In this document: piece by piece, positions 1-7,406 of the stretch
Layout of the letters: each line of letters starts with the position of its first letter
How positions within the stretch are numbered: position 1 is the stretch's first letter
NCBI GenBank assembly: GCA_016295275.1
Contig: JAEDLN010000025.1
Span: 1-16,221 of the forward strand
Origin: Kiritimatiellia bacterium
GTDB taxonomy: Bacteria; Verrucomicrobiota; Kiritimatiellia; RFP12; UBA3636
Length of the DNA: 16,221 nucleotides
Direction of reading: 5' to 3'
Notes under the pieces: model-generated
What the model saw: the letters and a program-made list of their open reading frames with translations, nothing else
Database searches by the model: none
Told to the model about the DNA's origin: nothing
Position numbers and translations under genes: made by a program

Positions 1-12
1 GCATTACCCTGC

Positions 13-34
13 GGCGCGATAGGGATATCGCGCC
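13..34. repeat. Hairpin repeat, stem 9 bp, loop 4
   Basis: GGCGCGATA (13-21) and TATCGCGCC (26-34) are perfect reverse complements around the loop GGGA. On the minus strand the context reads cggta-GGGCGCGATA-tccc-TATCGCGCC. This matches the hairpin at 16187-16208 read on the plus strand, so the two copies lie in opposite orientation at the two ends of the window. No T-run follows on either strand, so it is not a standard intrinsic terminator. It is likely a copy of a dispersed palindromic repeat family. Confidence 0.75.
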
Positions 35-183
35 CTACCGCCATTACACCCGCAATCTTCGCGTCGTGGCTTGGCATCATGCGCAAAATTCGCATCGCGC
101 GGCACGCACGCGCATTACGCCCGCCGTGGGGTGCCCGCGCATTACCCGCGCGCATTGCCCGTGGCGGCTCGCCACCCCGGGCG

Positions 184-248
184 GCGCGATGGTCGGCCGC
201 AACCGCCCGTGGGGGTTTCCCACCCTCCCGGCTCGCGCCGCCGCGCCA
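184..248 (+). repeat. 65-bp dispersed repeat unit, left copy
   Basis: This stretch, from GCGCGAT to CCGCGCCA, aligns with 16055-16118 on the same strand with only a few substitutions and one single-base gap. It contains the core CCGTGGGGGTT and CACCCTCCCGGC. The similarity is far above chance and neither copy is in a convincing gene, so it is a dispersed intergenic repeat. Confidence 0.75.
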
Positions 249-404
249 CATTGCACGACCCGCCACCCGGAGCTGCGGAGTCGATTCGCCGTTTCCAGGC
301 AGAATCCCGAAGAGGCGCGGAGAGAGGAAAACATATCCTTGCCGAATGCTTTGTGCTACCATTTTCACGGAATCCATTCCCGGTACGCAAGAAGATCCGA
401 CGTT

Positions 405-1508
405 ATGAATACAGAAGAAGCCGACCATTCCATTCCTTTTGTCTTGCTTGGCAGCACAACGGTTCTGCCCGACATTTTGTATGCCACGCATTTCAATGCT
501 CCGGATGCCGTATCCGTCGTCCGGCATCCGGACGGACGCATCGTGCTGCTCGTCAGCCAGCTCGAATACGGCAGAGCAAAAGAACAGTCGCGCGGGTGCG
601 AAGTGCCGGCTCCCGATTCCACAAAGAACCGAGGAACGGCAGGTCGATTGGCCGACTATCTCCTCCATGAAAAAATCGCAGCGGTCGAAGCCGATTCGAC
701 ATTTCCGTTCGGGGCCGTCCGGACATTGGAACAAGCCGGTATCGAGGTTCGGCTTTCCGGCCGCAACCCGTTTGCCGCGGCGCGCATGGTGAAATCGCCG
801 GAGGAAATCGCGGCGATCCGCGCAACGCAAACCACCGCAAAGCAAGCCGCCGAATACATCGGTGAGGTCATCCGCGGTGCCGAAGTGCGCGAAAACGGCA
901 TTCTCTTCCACGAAGGAACGCCGCTTACGGGGGAACGCGCACGCCGGCTCGTCCGCTCTTTCCTTCTGGAGCGCGGCACCATGGACTTCGAAGGCACGAT
1001 TTGCGCACCCGGCATCCAAGCCGTCAATCCGCATGAAAGCGGGCACGGCCCCATCCGCGCCAACGAGTGGGTCGTCTGCGATATTTTCCCGCGCGATCTG
1101 CAAACCGGATACTGGGGCGATGTCACACGCACTTGGATGAACGGGGAGCCCTCACCGGAACAACAGCGGCTCTACCAAACCGTTTCCGATGCCCAACGGC
1201 TGGCTCTTTCCATACTCCGCCCCGGCATTGCCGGCAGCTCCGTCCATAAAGCCGTCGAAGACTTTTTCCTCGACAACGGCTATCAAACCGGCGTGGATGG
1301 CGCCGGACGCTACTTCGGCTTTTTCCACTCCACCGGACATGGCGTCGGCCTTGAAATCCACGAGCAACCCTGCCTGGGCTCCTCTCCGCAAATCCTGACA
1401 CCCGGAAACGTCGTCACCGTCGAGCCCGGACTCTACTATCCGGAAATCGGCGGCGTCCGCATCGAAGACACCGTGATGATTACCGAAACCGGATGTGAAA
1501 TCCTGTAG
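405..1508 (+). CDS. M24 family metallopeptidase (Xaa-Pro dipeptidase/aminopeptidase type)
   Basis: Predicted cytoplasmic dinuclear-metal peptidase that removes or splits residues preceding proline. The 367-residue length fits a prolidase-like M24 enzyme: an N-terminal creatinase-type domain (about 10-120), then the pita-bread catalytic domain (about 130-365). All five expected metal ligands are visible: D226 (VVCDIFPR), D239 (WGDVTRTW), H312 (STGHGVGLEIHE), E340 (TVEPGLYY) and E354 (GVRIEDTV). The frame is open upstream to base 66, but that part is repeat DNA, so I chose the ATG at 405, where family similarity begins. The ribosome binding site is weak (a GAAGA about 10 bases upstream). The gene stands alone and ends 27 bases from the convergent permease stop. 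No signal peptide is seen. The exact substrate specificity cannot be read from the sequence. Confidence 0.9.
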   Translation: MNTEEADHSIPFVLLGSTTVLPDILYATHFNAPDAVSVVRHPDGRIVLLVSQLEYGRAKEQSRGCEVPAPDSTKNRGTAGRLADYLLHEKIAAVEADSTFPFGAVRTLEQAGIEVRLSGRNPFAAARMVKSPEEIAAIRATQTTAKQAAEYIGEVIRGAEVRENGILFHEGTPLTGERARRLVRSFLLERGTMDFEGTICAPGIQAVNPHESGHGPIRANEWVVCDIFPRDLQTGYWGDVTRTWMNGEPSPEQQRLYQTVSDAQRLALSILRPGIAGSSVHKAVEDFFLDNGYQTGVDGAGRYFGFFHSTGHGVGLEIHEQPCLGSSPQILTPGNVVTVEPGLYYPEIGGVRIEDTVMITETGCEIL

Positions 1509-1535
1509 CGCGCACGCGGAAACATCCGCCCCTCG

Positions 1536-4319
1536 CTAGCGAGCGGGACGGATGCCAAGCGTCGACAGCGCGGCCAGCACGAACGAAAGTCCGCCGGCCA
1601 ACGAAAAACCGCGCAGGACCTCCGCCCACGGAATGATGAAGCGAACGGCAAGCCCCGCATTCAGATTTTCGCGCGTAATGCCGGTAAAGGACCAGCCGAG
1701 AAGCAATCCGACGATCAGGCTCAGGAAAAGCGTGCAGAGGATCACGAGAATCATTTCACCCAGGAAAAGCCGTGAAAGCTGTCCGCCCGTCATGCCGATT
1801 GCCCGCAATACCGCGCTTTCCTGACGCAAGGCCCGGCGCGTAGCCGTCGCCAATGCGGCGATTCCGAAGCAGGTGACCGCCAGCGACCAGAATGGGATAC
1901 GCCCCATCGTACCGAGAATGTTGTTGCCGTGGGAAATGGTTCCGTCGGCGATTTCATCGCGATGATGCACCTGAATGGAGTTGGAAGCCAATGCCGCGGC
2001 GTCATCCGGCTGCTCCGCAAGCGCGGCGCGAATGGCGGCGTCCAGACGGACCGTCGCGTCAAGCGGATAAATCGACCGCATCTCCGGCGACATCTGGCAC
2101 CAGAGAAAACGCACCGTATCGGTTTCCTGCGAAACGCTTCGCGCAAGGGTCTCGGAGACAAAGACCATTCCGTAGGTGGGCCCTCCCGGCGCACCACCGC
2201 CGCCGCCACCGCCGCCGGCCGACGGATCGGCAAACGGCGCAAAACGCGTCCGCACCAATGCCCGGGACGTAACCATGTGCCAATTCAAATCAATGACGCC
2301 GGCGATTCGCACCTCCGTTCCATCGGCAAACGGCAGGACATCGCCGACATGCAGACCCGTCAGACGGGAGAGCATGACAGGGATGACCGCGCCGTCCCCG
2401 TCTTCCATGGCCCGGACGGCGTCCTCCGGCGTTCCCTCGATCCACTTTGCCGGCATAAGCGGCGCATGACGGCCGTCGACCGGCGCGAACGTCGCGGCCG
2501 GATCCGTCCCGAAAAGCAACAAGACGGCCCAAGGGGCAATTCTTCCGCCACGCTCCCGGATGCTCTCCGAAAAGGCGGGATCGGGCGGAATCTGCGTTGC
2601 CTCGATGGAGGCGACCTGCGACAACGGCGCATTTTCTTTTTCCGTCAAAACGGCGGAAAGCCTCTGCGCCTGCTCCGGCGTCAACCCCGTCGGCAAGAAC
2701 GATACGATGACATCAGGCCATGCCGGCGACGGGATGTAGCTGACAATGAGCGACGCTCCCCACGTGTGGATGGCAACATAGGAACCGAGACCAAGCGTGA
2801 TGGAAAGAACAACCCCGAGAGCCCGGCCCGAACTTCGCGAAATGCGCCGGGACAGAAGCGTCGGCTCCAACCCCAACAGCACACCCAACGGACGCAGACA
2901 CGTGCGCTCCAACAGTCGAAAGACGGGGCGGACGAGCATGGCAACGCCGCAAAATACGCAAGGCAACCCGACCGCAATCAAGAGCCCCGTTCGAAGCGAT
3001 ACCGAAAAGCATTCCGAAAAGGCCAACAGCGGCATCGGAAGCAGAAGAAGCACCCCCAAGATTGTCCGTCGGGCGGACACAAACGGAATCCGCAGTCCCG
3101 TTTCCGCCTCCGGAAAGGCCTCGAGAGGCCGGACGCCGGATGCCTGCAACATGGGAACAAAAGAAGCGACGAGCGAAGCGAAGAACGCCAATGCCGCCGT
3201 CCCCAAAACCGTATTCGCACCCGGGCAAACCCTCCCCGCGACATCCGCACCATGGCCGAAAGACAGAAAGAGCTGCAACAACAGCAGCCCGGCCGCCAAA
3301 CCGATCAGCCAGCCCGCAAACGAAAGAACGAATGTCTCCAGCAAGACGAGCCAAGCGCCGCCGCGCCGCGTCATGCCGGCGCAACGGAGCAACGCCAATC
3401 TTCTCCGCTCCGCCGAAAGCCCCGAACAAAGCGACGTAATCAGCATTACGATGGCGGTAAGAACCGCCAGGGAAAGCGAAAGGGGAAGCGACTGGATCAG
3501 ATGCTGGACGGCATCGCCGCGGAATTGCTCCGCAAGCTCCACGCAAGTCGTCAGCCGGACCGTCTCGTCGGCCGGACCGTCCGGCACCGTCGGCAAAAGC
3601 GCGAGATTCGGTCCTCTCGAAGCAAATGGCACAAGCGTCCGCAGACGCCTCATGCCGGACGCCGGTACGTAAATGGTCGGAAATTCGCGGATTTTCCCGT
3701 CCGATTCGAAAAATCCGTCCACCCGCAGACGCAAGGTTCCGCGTGCCAAAACGAGATCGAGCGTCGATCCGATTTCCGGAACCGGAATGCGGGCGCTGAA
3801 CAGGCTCGTGGAAAAGAGGGCCGGTACGACATCCCCCTCTGCGGACGAAGCCGCTTGAAACGCCGCCAAAACCGAGGCGTCGATTGTCTGATTCGAAAAC
3901 GGAATGCCGCCTTCCGGCAGCGCGCATACACGCCCGATGAGCGGGGGGCCTTGCAACGGCGAACCGCCGGGGCGGATATCGACCTGCGCCGATTCGACCG
4001 TCAGCAAGACGCCCTCCGGGTGCGATTGGACAAAAGCCGCCGGAAGAGTCGCCGTCCGCATACCCCCCCGCTGACGGGCAACGGGCTGTTGCCGCTTGCC
4101 GCCGTCCGGAGACGCCGGTCCGCGTGGGGCGCCTGTCGCCCAAGCCGGGAACGGAGCCGCACTCTCCCGGGCGCGCGCCTCCGCGCCGCGAAACGCCGTA
4201 TCGGTCAATCCAAGATGCCAGGCCAGCAAACCAACCGCAGCCGCAATGCCGAAAAGGGCGCAAGCCGTGCGGGCTTTATCCCGCAACAGAGAACGAAAGA
4301 CAAGTGTCGGATACAACAT
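1536..4319 (-). CDS. ABC transporter permease, two FtsX-type modules
   Basis: Inner-membrane permease of the FtsX/MacB/LolCE superfamily, 927 residues. Predicted layout: TM1 (about 19-41), a large extracytoplasmic domain (about 45-280), three TMs (281-393), two further TMs (419-466), TM7 (500-528), a second extracytoplasmic domain (about 530-808) and three final TMs (810-923). Ten TMs is the layout of the fused-duplicate class. The coupling-helix motif occurs twice: RRRLALLRCAGMT near 307 and RQESAVLRAIGMT near 832. The second outside domain contains a run of eight glycines (702-709). The ATG at 4319 is preceded by GGAG with a 7-base gap; a GTG two codons earlier is too close to that site. 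It lies 20 bases after the ATPase stop, so the two form an operon. No separate periplasmic adaptor (MacA-like) gene is nearby. Export of lipoproteins or another envelope role is possible, but the substrate is unknown. Confidence 0.88.
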   Translation of the reverse strand: MLYPTLVFRSLLRDKARTACALFGIAAAVGLLAWHLGLTDTAFRGAEARARESAAPFPAWATGAPRGPASPDGGKRQQPVARQRGGMRTATLPAAFVQSHPEGVLLTVESAQVDIRPGGSPLQGPPLIGRVCALPEGGIPFSNQTIDASVLAAFQAASSAEGDVVPALFSTSLFSARIPVPEIGSTLDLVLARGTLRLRVDGFFESDGKIREFPTIYVPASGMRRLRTLVPFASRGPNLALLPTVPDGPADETVRLTTCVELAEQFRGDAVQHLIQSLPLSLSLAVLTAIVMLITSLCSGLSAERRRLALLRCAGMTRRGGAWLVLLETFVLSFAGWLIGLAAGLLLLQLFLSFGHGADVAGRVCPGANTVLGTAALAFFASLVASFVPMLQASGVRPLEAFPEAETGLRIPFVSARRTILGVLLLLPMPLLAFSECFSVSLRTGLLIAVGLPCVFCGVAMLVRPVFRLLERTCLRPLGVLLGLEPTLLSRRISRSSGRALGVVLSITLGLGSYVAIHTWGASLIVSYIPSPAWPDVIVSFLPTGLTPEQAQRLSAVLTEKENAPLSQVASIEATQIPPDPAFSESIRERGGRIAPWAVLLLFGTDPAATFAPVDGRHAPLMPAKWIEGTPEDAVRAMEDGDGAVIPVMLSRLTGLHVGDVLPFADGTEVRIAGVIDLNWHMVTSRALVRTRFAPFADPSAGGGGGGGGAPGGPTYGMVFVSETLARSVSQETDTVRFLWCQMSPEMRSIYPLDATVRLDAAIRAALAEQPDDAAALASNSIQVHHRDEIADGTISHGNNILGTMGRIPFWSLAVTCFGIAALATATRRALRQESAVLRAIGMTGGQLSRLFLGEMILVILCTLFLSLIVGLLLGWSFTGITRENLNAGLAVRFIIPWAEVLRGFSLAGGLSFVLAALSTLGIRPAR
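2193..2216 (-). repeat. Glycine-codon run (eight Gly)
   Basis: On the plus strand this is a near-perfect run of CCG/CCA triplets, which the permease gene reads as eight consecutive glycines followed by APGGP. It falls in the second extracytoplasmic domain. Such triplet runs can vary in copy number by slippage while keeping the frame. Confidence 0.85.
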
Positions 4320-4326
4320 GAACACA

Positions 4327-4330
4327 CTCC
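4327..4330 (-). promoter_or_regulatory. Ribosome binding site of the ABC permease gene
   Basis: GGAG on the minus strand lies 7 bases before the ATG at 4319. It decides in favour of that ATG over the in-frame GTG at 4325, which would leave only about one base of spacing. Confidence 0.6.
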
Positions 4331-4339
4331 ATTCGCCCG

Positions 4340-5077
4340 CTACGCGAGCTTATCCCGGAAATACCGGTCGAACACCCGCGTCGCGTCCCCCTCCGGCTCG
4401 AAGCAATCCGTAAACACGCCATCCCGCAGAAGATGGATGCGCCGGGCGGAACTGGCAACGACCGGATCGTGCGTCACCATCAGGATGGAGCAACCGCTCT
4501 CGGCATTCAGCTTCTTCAAAACCGCGCAGAGAGACCGCGCCGATCCGGCGTCAAGATTGCCGGTCGGCTCGTCTGCCAGCAATACCGCCGGATTTCCGAA
4601 TAAAGCCCGCGCCACGGCAACACGCTGGCGCTCTCCTCCCGACAGTTGCATCGGCAGATGCTTCAGCCGGTGCCCGATTCCGAGCAGTTCGGCGAGTTCG
4701 CGGACGCGGTCGCGATTCGGCTTTGCCCGATCGAGCAATTGCGGCAACTCGATGTTTTCCTCCGCCGTCAACGTCGGAATCAGATTAAAATCTTGGAAAA
4801 CAAGCCCGATGCGGCGCCGGCGAAACAGTGTTGCTTCTCGGTCGCCCATCCGGTCAAACGGCTTCCCCTCGATCTCGATCGTCCCTTTGTCCGGCGCGAT
4901 CAGACTCGCCAACAGATGCAAAAAGGTCGACTTTCCGGATCCGGACGCCCCCATGACGGCTTCAAAAGAGCCTTGCTCCATGGAAAAATCCAACCCGCGA
5001 ATGACGTCGACCTTGGCTTCGCCCTGCCCAAATGATTTCCAAAGACCTTTTGCGGTCAAAACAATAGAATGATTCAT
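4340..5077 (-). CDS. ABC transporter ATP-binding protein (LolD/MacB-type)
   Basis: Cytoplasmic ATPase subunit that powers the adjacent FtsX-type permease. The 245-residue length is normal for the LolD/FtsE/MacB-NBD group. All nucleotide-binding motifs are intact: Walker A GASGSGKST (43-51), Q-loop Q95 in VFQDFNLIP, signature LSGGERQ (145-151), Walker B VLLADEPTGNLD (165-176) and switch histidine H203 in VTHDP. The frame is open 60 codons further upstream, but that part is Arg-rich and unlike the family. The ATG at 5077 gives the usual start just before the first beta strand. No good Shine-Dalgarno is seen before it. It is the first gene of a two-gene operon transcribed away from mreB. LolD-like family membership does not prove a lipoprotein substrate. 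Confidence 0.92.
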   Translation of the reverse strand: MNHSIVLTAKGLWKSFGQGEAKVDVIRGLDFSMEQGSFEAVMGASGSGKSTFLHLLASLIAPDKGTIEIEGKPFDRMGDREATLFRRRRIGLVFQDFNLIPTLTAEENIELPQLLDRAKPNRDRVRELAELLGIGHRLKHLPMQLSGGERQRVAVARALFGNPAVLLADEPTGNLDAGSARSLCAVLKKLNAESGCSILMVTHDPVVASSARRIHLLRDGVFTDCFEPEGDATRVFDRYFRDKLA

Positions 5078-5117
5078 ACCCGGATAAACGCCATTCTTTC
5101 CAAAAAAGTTCGCTCGC

Positions 5118-5137
5118 CCGAAAAAACGGTTTTTCGG
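5118..5137. other. AT-rich stem-loop in the ABC operon leader
   Basis: CCGAAAAA (5118-5125) and TTTTTCGG (5130-5137) form a perfect 8-bp stem with a 4-base loop, 40 bases upstream of the ATPase start. It lacks the U-run after a GC stem expected of a terminator. It may be an RNA leader structure or a protein-binding palindrome; the role is unknown. Confidence 0.4.
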
Positions 5138-5265
5138 ACGCGCAAAGCGCATTCTACCCTTTGCCGGCATCGCCTTCAAACCCTCCCGCCGGTCCGCGCG
5201 CGACGAAGCATTTTGCCTGCCGCGTCTCGGCGCCCTGCCCAAAGACCCCGCCGCCAAAAATCACC

Positions 5266-5295
5266 TTGCCTTTTCTTCTTGCTTTATACTATACT
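5266..5295 (+). promoter_or_regulatory. Candidate sigma-70-type promoter of mreB
   Basis: TTGCCT (5266-5271) and TATACT (5290-5295) are separated by 18 bases. A second TATACT overlaps at 5285-5290. The region is conspicuously AT-rich within a GC-rich window. Initiation would fall near 5302, giving a leader of about 34 bases before the mreB ATG. Confidence 0.6.
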
Positions 5296-5318
5296 TGTCG
5301 TGTCACTCACGTATAGTA
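5287..5318. promoter_or_regulatory. Inverted repeat over the mreB promoter, possible operator
   Basis: TACTATAC (5287-5294) and GTATAGTA (5311-5318) are perfect 8-bp reverse complements with 16 bases between. The left arm covers the -10 element and the right arm lies just after the predicted start of transcription. A regulator dimer could sit here. Alternatively the right arm, read on the minus strand, could supply a -10-like element for divergent transcription. Confidence 0.4.
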
Positions 5319-5335
5319 CTTTCTCGGCCACCGCC

Positions 5336-6370
5336 ATGTGGAACAAACTCCGTAATTTTTTCACCAGCGATCTTGGAATCGATCTCGGCACTGCGAATAC
5401 CCTTGTCTACCTAAAGGAGAGGGGCATCGTTCTGCGCGAGCCTTCCGTTGTGGCTATCCAGGAGGGTACGCGGCGCGTTCTCGCAGTCGGCGAAGACGCC
5501 AAAAAAATGCTTGGCCGCACCCCCGGCAATATCATCGCCGTCCGCCCCATGAAAAATGGCGTCATTGCGGATATCGATATTACAGAAAAACTATTGCGGC
5601 ACTGCATCACCAGCACGAACAAACACAAGCTTCGCAAGCCCCGTGCCGTGATTGCCGTTCCCGGTGACATTACCGAAGTTGAGAAAAGAGCCGTCAAGGA
5701 CTCAGCAATCCGCGCCGGTGCCCGTGAGGTCTACATGATCGAAGAGCCCATGGCCGCCGCTATTGGAACCGGGCTTCCCGTTTCGGAGCCTACGGCCAGT
5801 ATGGTTGTTGATATCGGCGGCGGAACCACGGACGTGGCCCTTATTTCTCTCGCCGGTGTCGTTTATTCCCGTAGCGTACGCGTGGGCGGCGATGACATGG
5901 ACGTCGCCATCCAGACGTATATGCGGAACGCATACAATTTGCTCATTGGCGAACGCACAGCCGAAGACATCAAAATCAAAATCGGTTCCGCCTATAAACT
6001 GGAACAGGAGCTGACATACGAAGTCAAAGGCCGCGATGTCGTCAAGGGTCGTCCTCAAACACTTGCCATTACCTCGGAAGAAATTCGCGAAAGCGCTTTG
6101 AATGAAGTGCTGACGAAGATCGTCGACAGCGTTCAGTCCGCGCTGGAAAATGCGCCGCCCGAACTCTCCGCCGATTTGGTGGATCGTGGCCTCATGATGG
6201 CCGGCGGCGGCGCCCTCCTTACGGGTATCGATCGCCGGATTGCCGAAGCCACTCAACTCCCCGTTCACATCGCGGAAGATCCCCTTACCGCCGTCGCGGA
6301 GGGAACCGGTCGGGTCCTCGATCAGATCGAATGGCTGGCAAGAACATCGCAACCGGGAAAGAAAAAATAA
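5336..6370 (+). CDS. mreB: Rod shape-determining protein MreB
   Basis: Bacterial actin that polymerises on the inner face of the cytoplasmic membrane and guides side-wall peptidoglycan synthesis. The 344-residue length is typical. Visible motifs: an N-terminal amphipathic membrane-binding stretch (MWNKLRNFF), phosphate-1 loop GIDLGTANTLVY (14-25), IEEPMAAAIG (135-144) with the catalytic glutamate region, phosphate-2 loop DIGGGTTDVA (159-168) and adenosine motif MAGGGALLTG (288-297). The frame continues 89 codons upstream, but that stretch contains the promoter and reads as Arg/Pro-rich filler, so the ATG at 5336 is the start. No Shine-Dalgarno precedes it. It is the first gene of the elongasome cluster and is divergent from the ABC operon. 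Confidence 0.97.
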   Translation: MWNKLRNFFTSDLGIDLGTANTLVYLKERGIVLREPSVVAIQEGTRRVLAVGEDAKKMLGRTPGNIIAVRPMKNGVIADIDITEKLLRHCITSTNKHKLRKPRAVIAVPGDITEVEKRAVKDSAIRAGAREVYMIEEPMAAAIGTGLPVSEPTASMVVDIGGGTTDVALISLAGVVYSRSVRVGGDDMDVAIQTYMRNAYNLLIGERTAEDIKIKIGSAYKLEQELTYEVKGRDVVKGRPQTLAITSEEIRESALNEVLTKIVDSVQSALENAPPELSADLVDRGLMMAGGGALLTGIDRRIAEATQLPVHIAEDPLTAVAEGTGRVLDQIEWLARTSQPGKKK

Positions 6371-6371
6371 A

Positions 6372-6405
6372 AACCGATTGAGCGACACCCCGTAACCGAT
6401 TGAGC
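6372..6405 (+). repeat. 12-bp direct repeat after mreB
   Basis: AACCGATTGAGC occurs at 6372-6383 and again at 6394-6405, 22 bases apart (two helical turns), directly after the mreB stop and before mreC. It could be a tandem protein-binding site or a small duplication. The rest of the 97-base gap shows no terminator. Confidence 0.45.
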
Positions 6406-6467
6406 AAGTTGTCTCTGCACGAACGACACCTCTGTTTTCCGTTCGACTTATTTCTTGCAGGACATCC

Positions 6468-7406
6468 TTGAGGATTCAGAAAGTATTCATCTGCCTGATT
6501 GCGGCGCTGATCGCCGTTTTGGCATTTTTCCGCCTTGCGGAAGCCCTTCGTCCGACAACCCGGCGCCTGGCCCGGGATACGGGGGCTCCGTACGGACGTT
6601 TTCTGCATCTTCTGCCGACCCCAGTAGCGAACTTTTTTACCGTCACCGCCGCAACCTTCCGCGAACAATCCTCTCTGCTGGAAGAACGGAATCGCTATCG
6701 GGATCAAGCCGCCAAACTGGAAGCGGAACTGCTCCTGCTGCGGAAAATCGAAGAAGAAAACCATTCGCTTCGCCGGAAATTGCAGATCGCGGAACGCGAA
6801 CCGCGCCTTCTTGCCGCAGAGGTCCTCTCGACTCGCGCCGGCGACAGCTGGATGAATCGCATCCGAATCGACAAGGGGTCCAAGGACGGCGTCGACGTGA
6901 ATAGCACCGTTCTTACGGAAGACGGCCTTGTCGGGCGCGTCATTTCCGTCACTCCCCGTACGGCGGATATCCTGCTCCTGACCGATGCCGGAAGCCGGCT
7001 CTCCTGCACGATGGAAGGAAACGACGCCATTCGCGGCATTTTGTGCGGGAATGGAATCGCGCATCACGACAAAACGCTCCTTCTGACAAATCTCGTCAAG
7101 CCGCTGACCGTCCAATATCTTCACAAGGACGCCAAACTGACAATTGGAACAAAGGTCGTCACCAGCGGCCTCGGCGGTCTCTTTCCGGCCGGAATCCCCA
7201 TCGGTGAAATCCGTTCCATCGAAAAGGACGCCTCGGGACTCTTCCTGTCCGCCCAAATCGTTCCCTATGTCGATTTTGCTTCGTTACGTTCTGTCTTCGT
7301 CGTGCGCGACAGCGGTCTTTCCATTCGCCAGACCATGCAGGCGACCGATGACGATGTCCGCGGTCGTGAGCGTCCCGGCCAAGCCCCGAAAGGAGACAAA
7401 CCGTGA
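6468..7406 (+). CDS. mreC: Rod shape-determining protein MreC
   Basis: Periplasmic, membrane-anchored elongasome protein that binds and activates PBP2/RodA and links them to MreB. It has 312 residues: a short cytoplasmic tail, one TM helix (about 6-26), a periplasmic coiled coil (about 66-110, rich in Leu/Glu/Arg) and the beta-barrel MreC domain (about 115-280). Typical motifs are IDKGSKDGV (134-142), DGLVGRV (152-158) and VTSGLGGLFPAGIPIGEI (231-248). The C-terminal 30 residues are hydrophilic and probably disordered. The start is TTG at 6468, with AGGA 6 bases before it; no ATG fits before the TM helix. The stop overlaps the mreD start by 4 bases. Confidence 0.94.
   Translation: MRIQKVFICLIAALIAVLAFFRLAEALRPTTRRLARDTGAPYGRFLHLLPTPVANFFTVTAATFREQSSLLEERNRYRDQAAKLEAELLLLRKIEEENHSLRRKLQIAEREPRLLAAEVLSTRAGDSWMNRIRIDKGSKDGVDVNSTVLTEDGLVGRVISVTPRTADILLLTDAGSRLSCTMEGNDAIRGILCGNGIAHHDKTLLLTNLVKPLTVQYLHKDAKLTIGTKVVTSGLGGLFPAGIPIGEIRSIEKDASGLFLSAQIVPYVDFASLRSVFVVRDSGLSIRQTMQATDDDVRGRERPGQAPKGDKP
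7389..7395 (+). promoter_or_regulatory. Ribosome binding site of mreD
   Basis: AAAGGAG lies 7 bases before the GTG at 7403, inside the end of mreC. It is the strongest Shine-Dalgarno in the cluster and fixes the GTG start. Confidence 0.75.

Larger units (their letters stand above)
1..404. repeat. Left GC-rich repeat island, non-coding
   Basis: No convincing gene is seen here. Open frames exist on both strands, but they overlap one another and encode Arg/Ala/Pro-rich low-complexity peptides, as expected of very GC-rich non-coding DNA. The first 250 bases hold an imperfect mosaic: a 9-bp-stem hairpin (13-34), four CATTAC motifs on the plus strand (2-7, 42-47, 113-118, 140-145), an 11-base segment GGCTTGGCATC (68-78) and a 65-bp unit (184-248). 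All of these have relatives in the island at 15795-16221. From about 290 to 404 the composition returns to normal; this is presumably the leader and promoter region of the peptidase, but no clear -35/-10 pair stands out. Confidence 0.7.

Noticed and set aside
66..404. N-terminal extension of the M24 peptidase by 113 residues
   Set aside because: The extension covers the repeat island and reads as Arg/Ala/Pro-rich sequence unlike the family, which starts near the ATG at 405.
1531..1544. Bidirectional terminator between the convergent peptidase and permease genes
   Set aside because: A 12-bp palindrome CTCGCTAGCGAG (1532-1543) is present, but it has no loop and no T-run on either side, and it overlaps the permease stop.
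1929..5072. A 1047-codon open frame on the plus strand across both ABC genes
   Set aside because: It lies antisense to two well-supported genes, is extremely rich in Arg, Gln, Pro and Gly, and shows no domain. It is a by-product of codon bias in GC-rich genes.
5069..5335. N-terminal extension of MreB, and the matching 60-residue extension of the ABC ATPase on the other strand
   Set aside because: Both would run through the divergent promoter region, and MreB and ABC ATPases normally start where I placed them.
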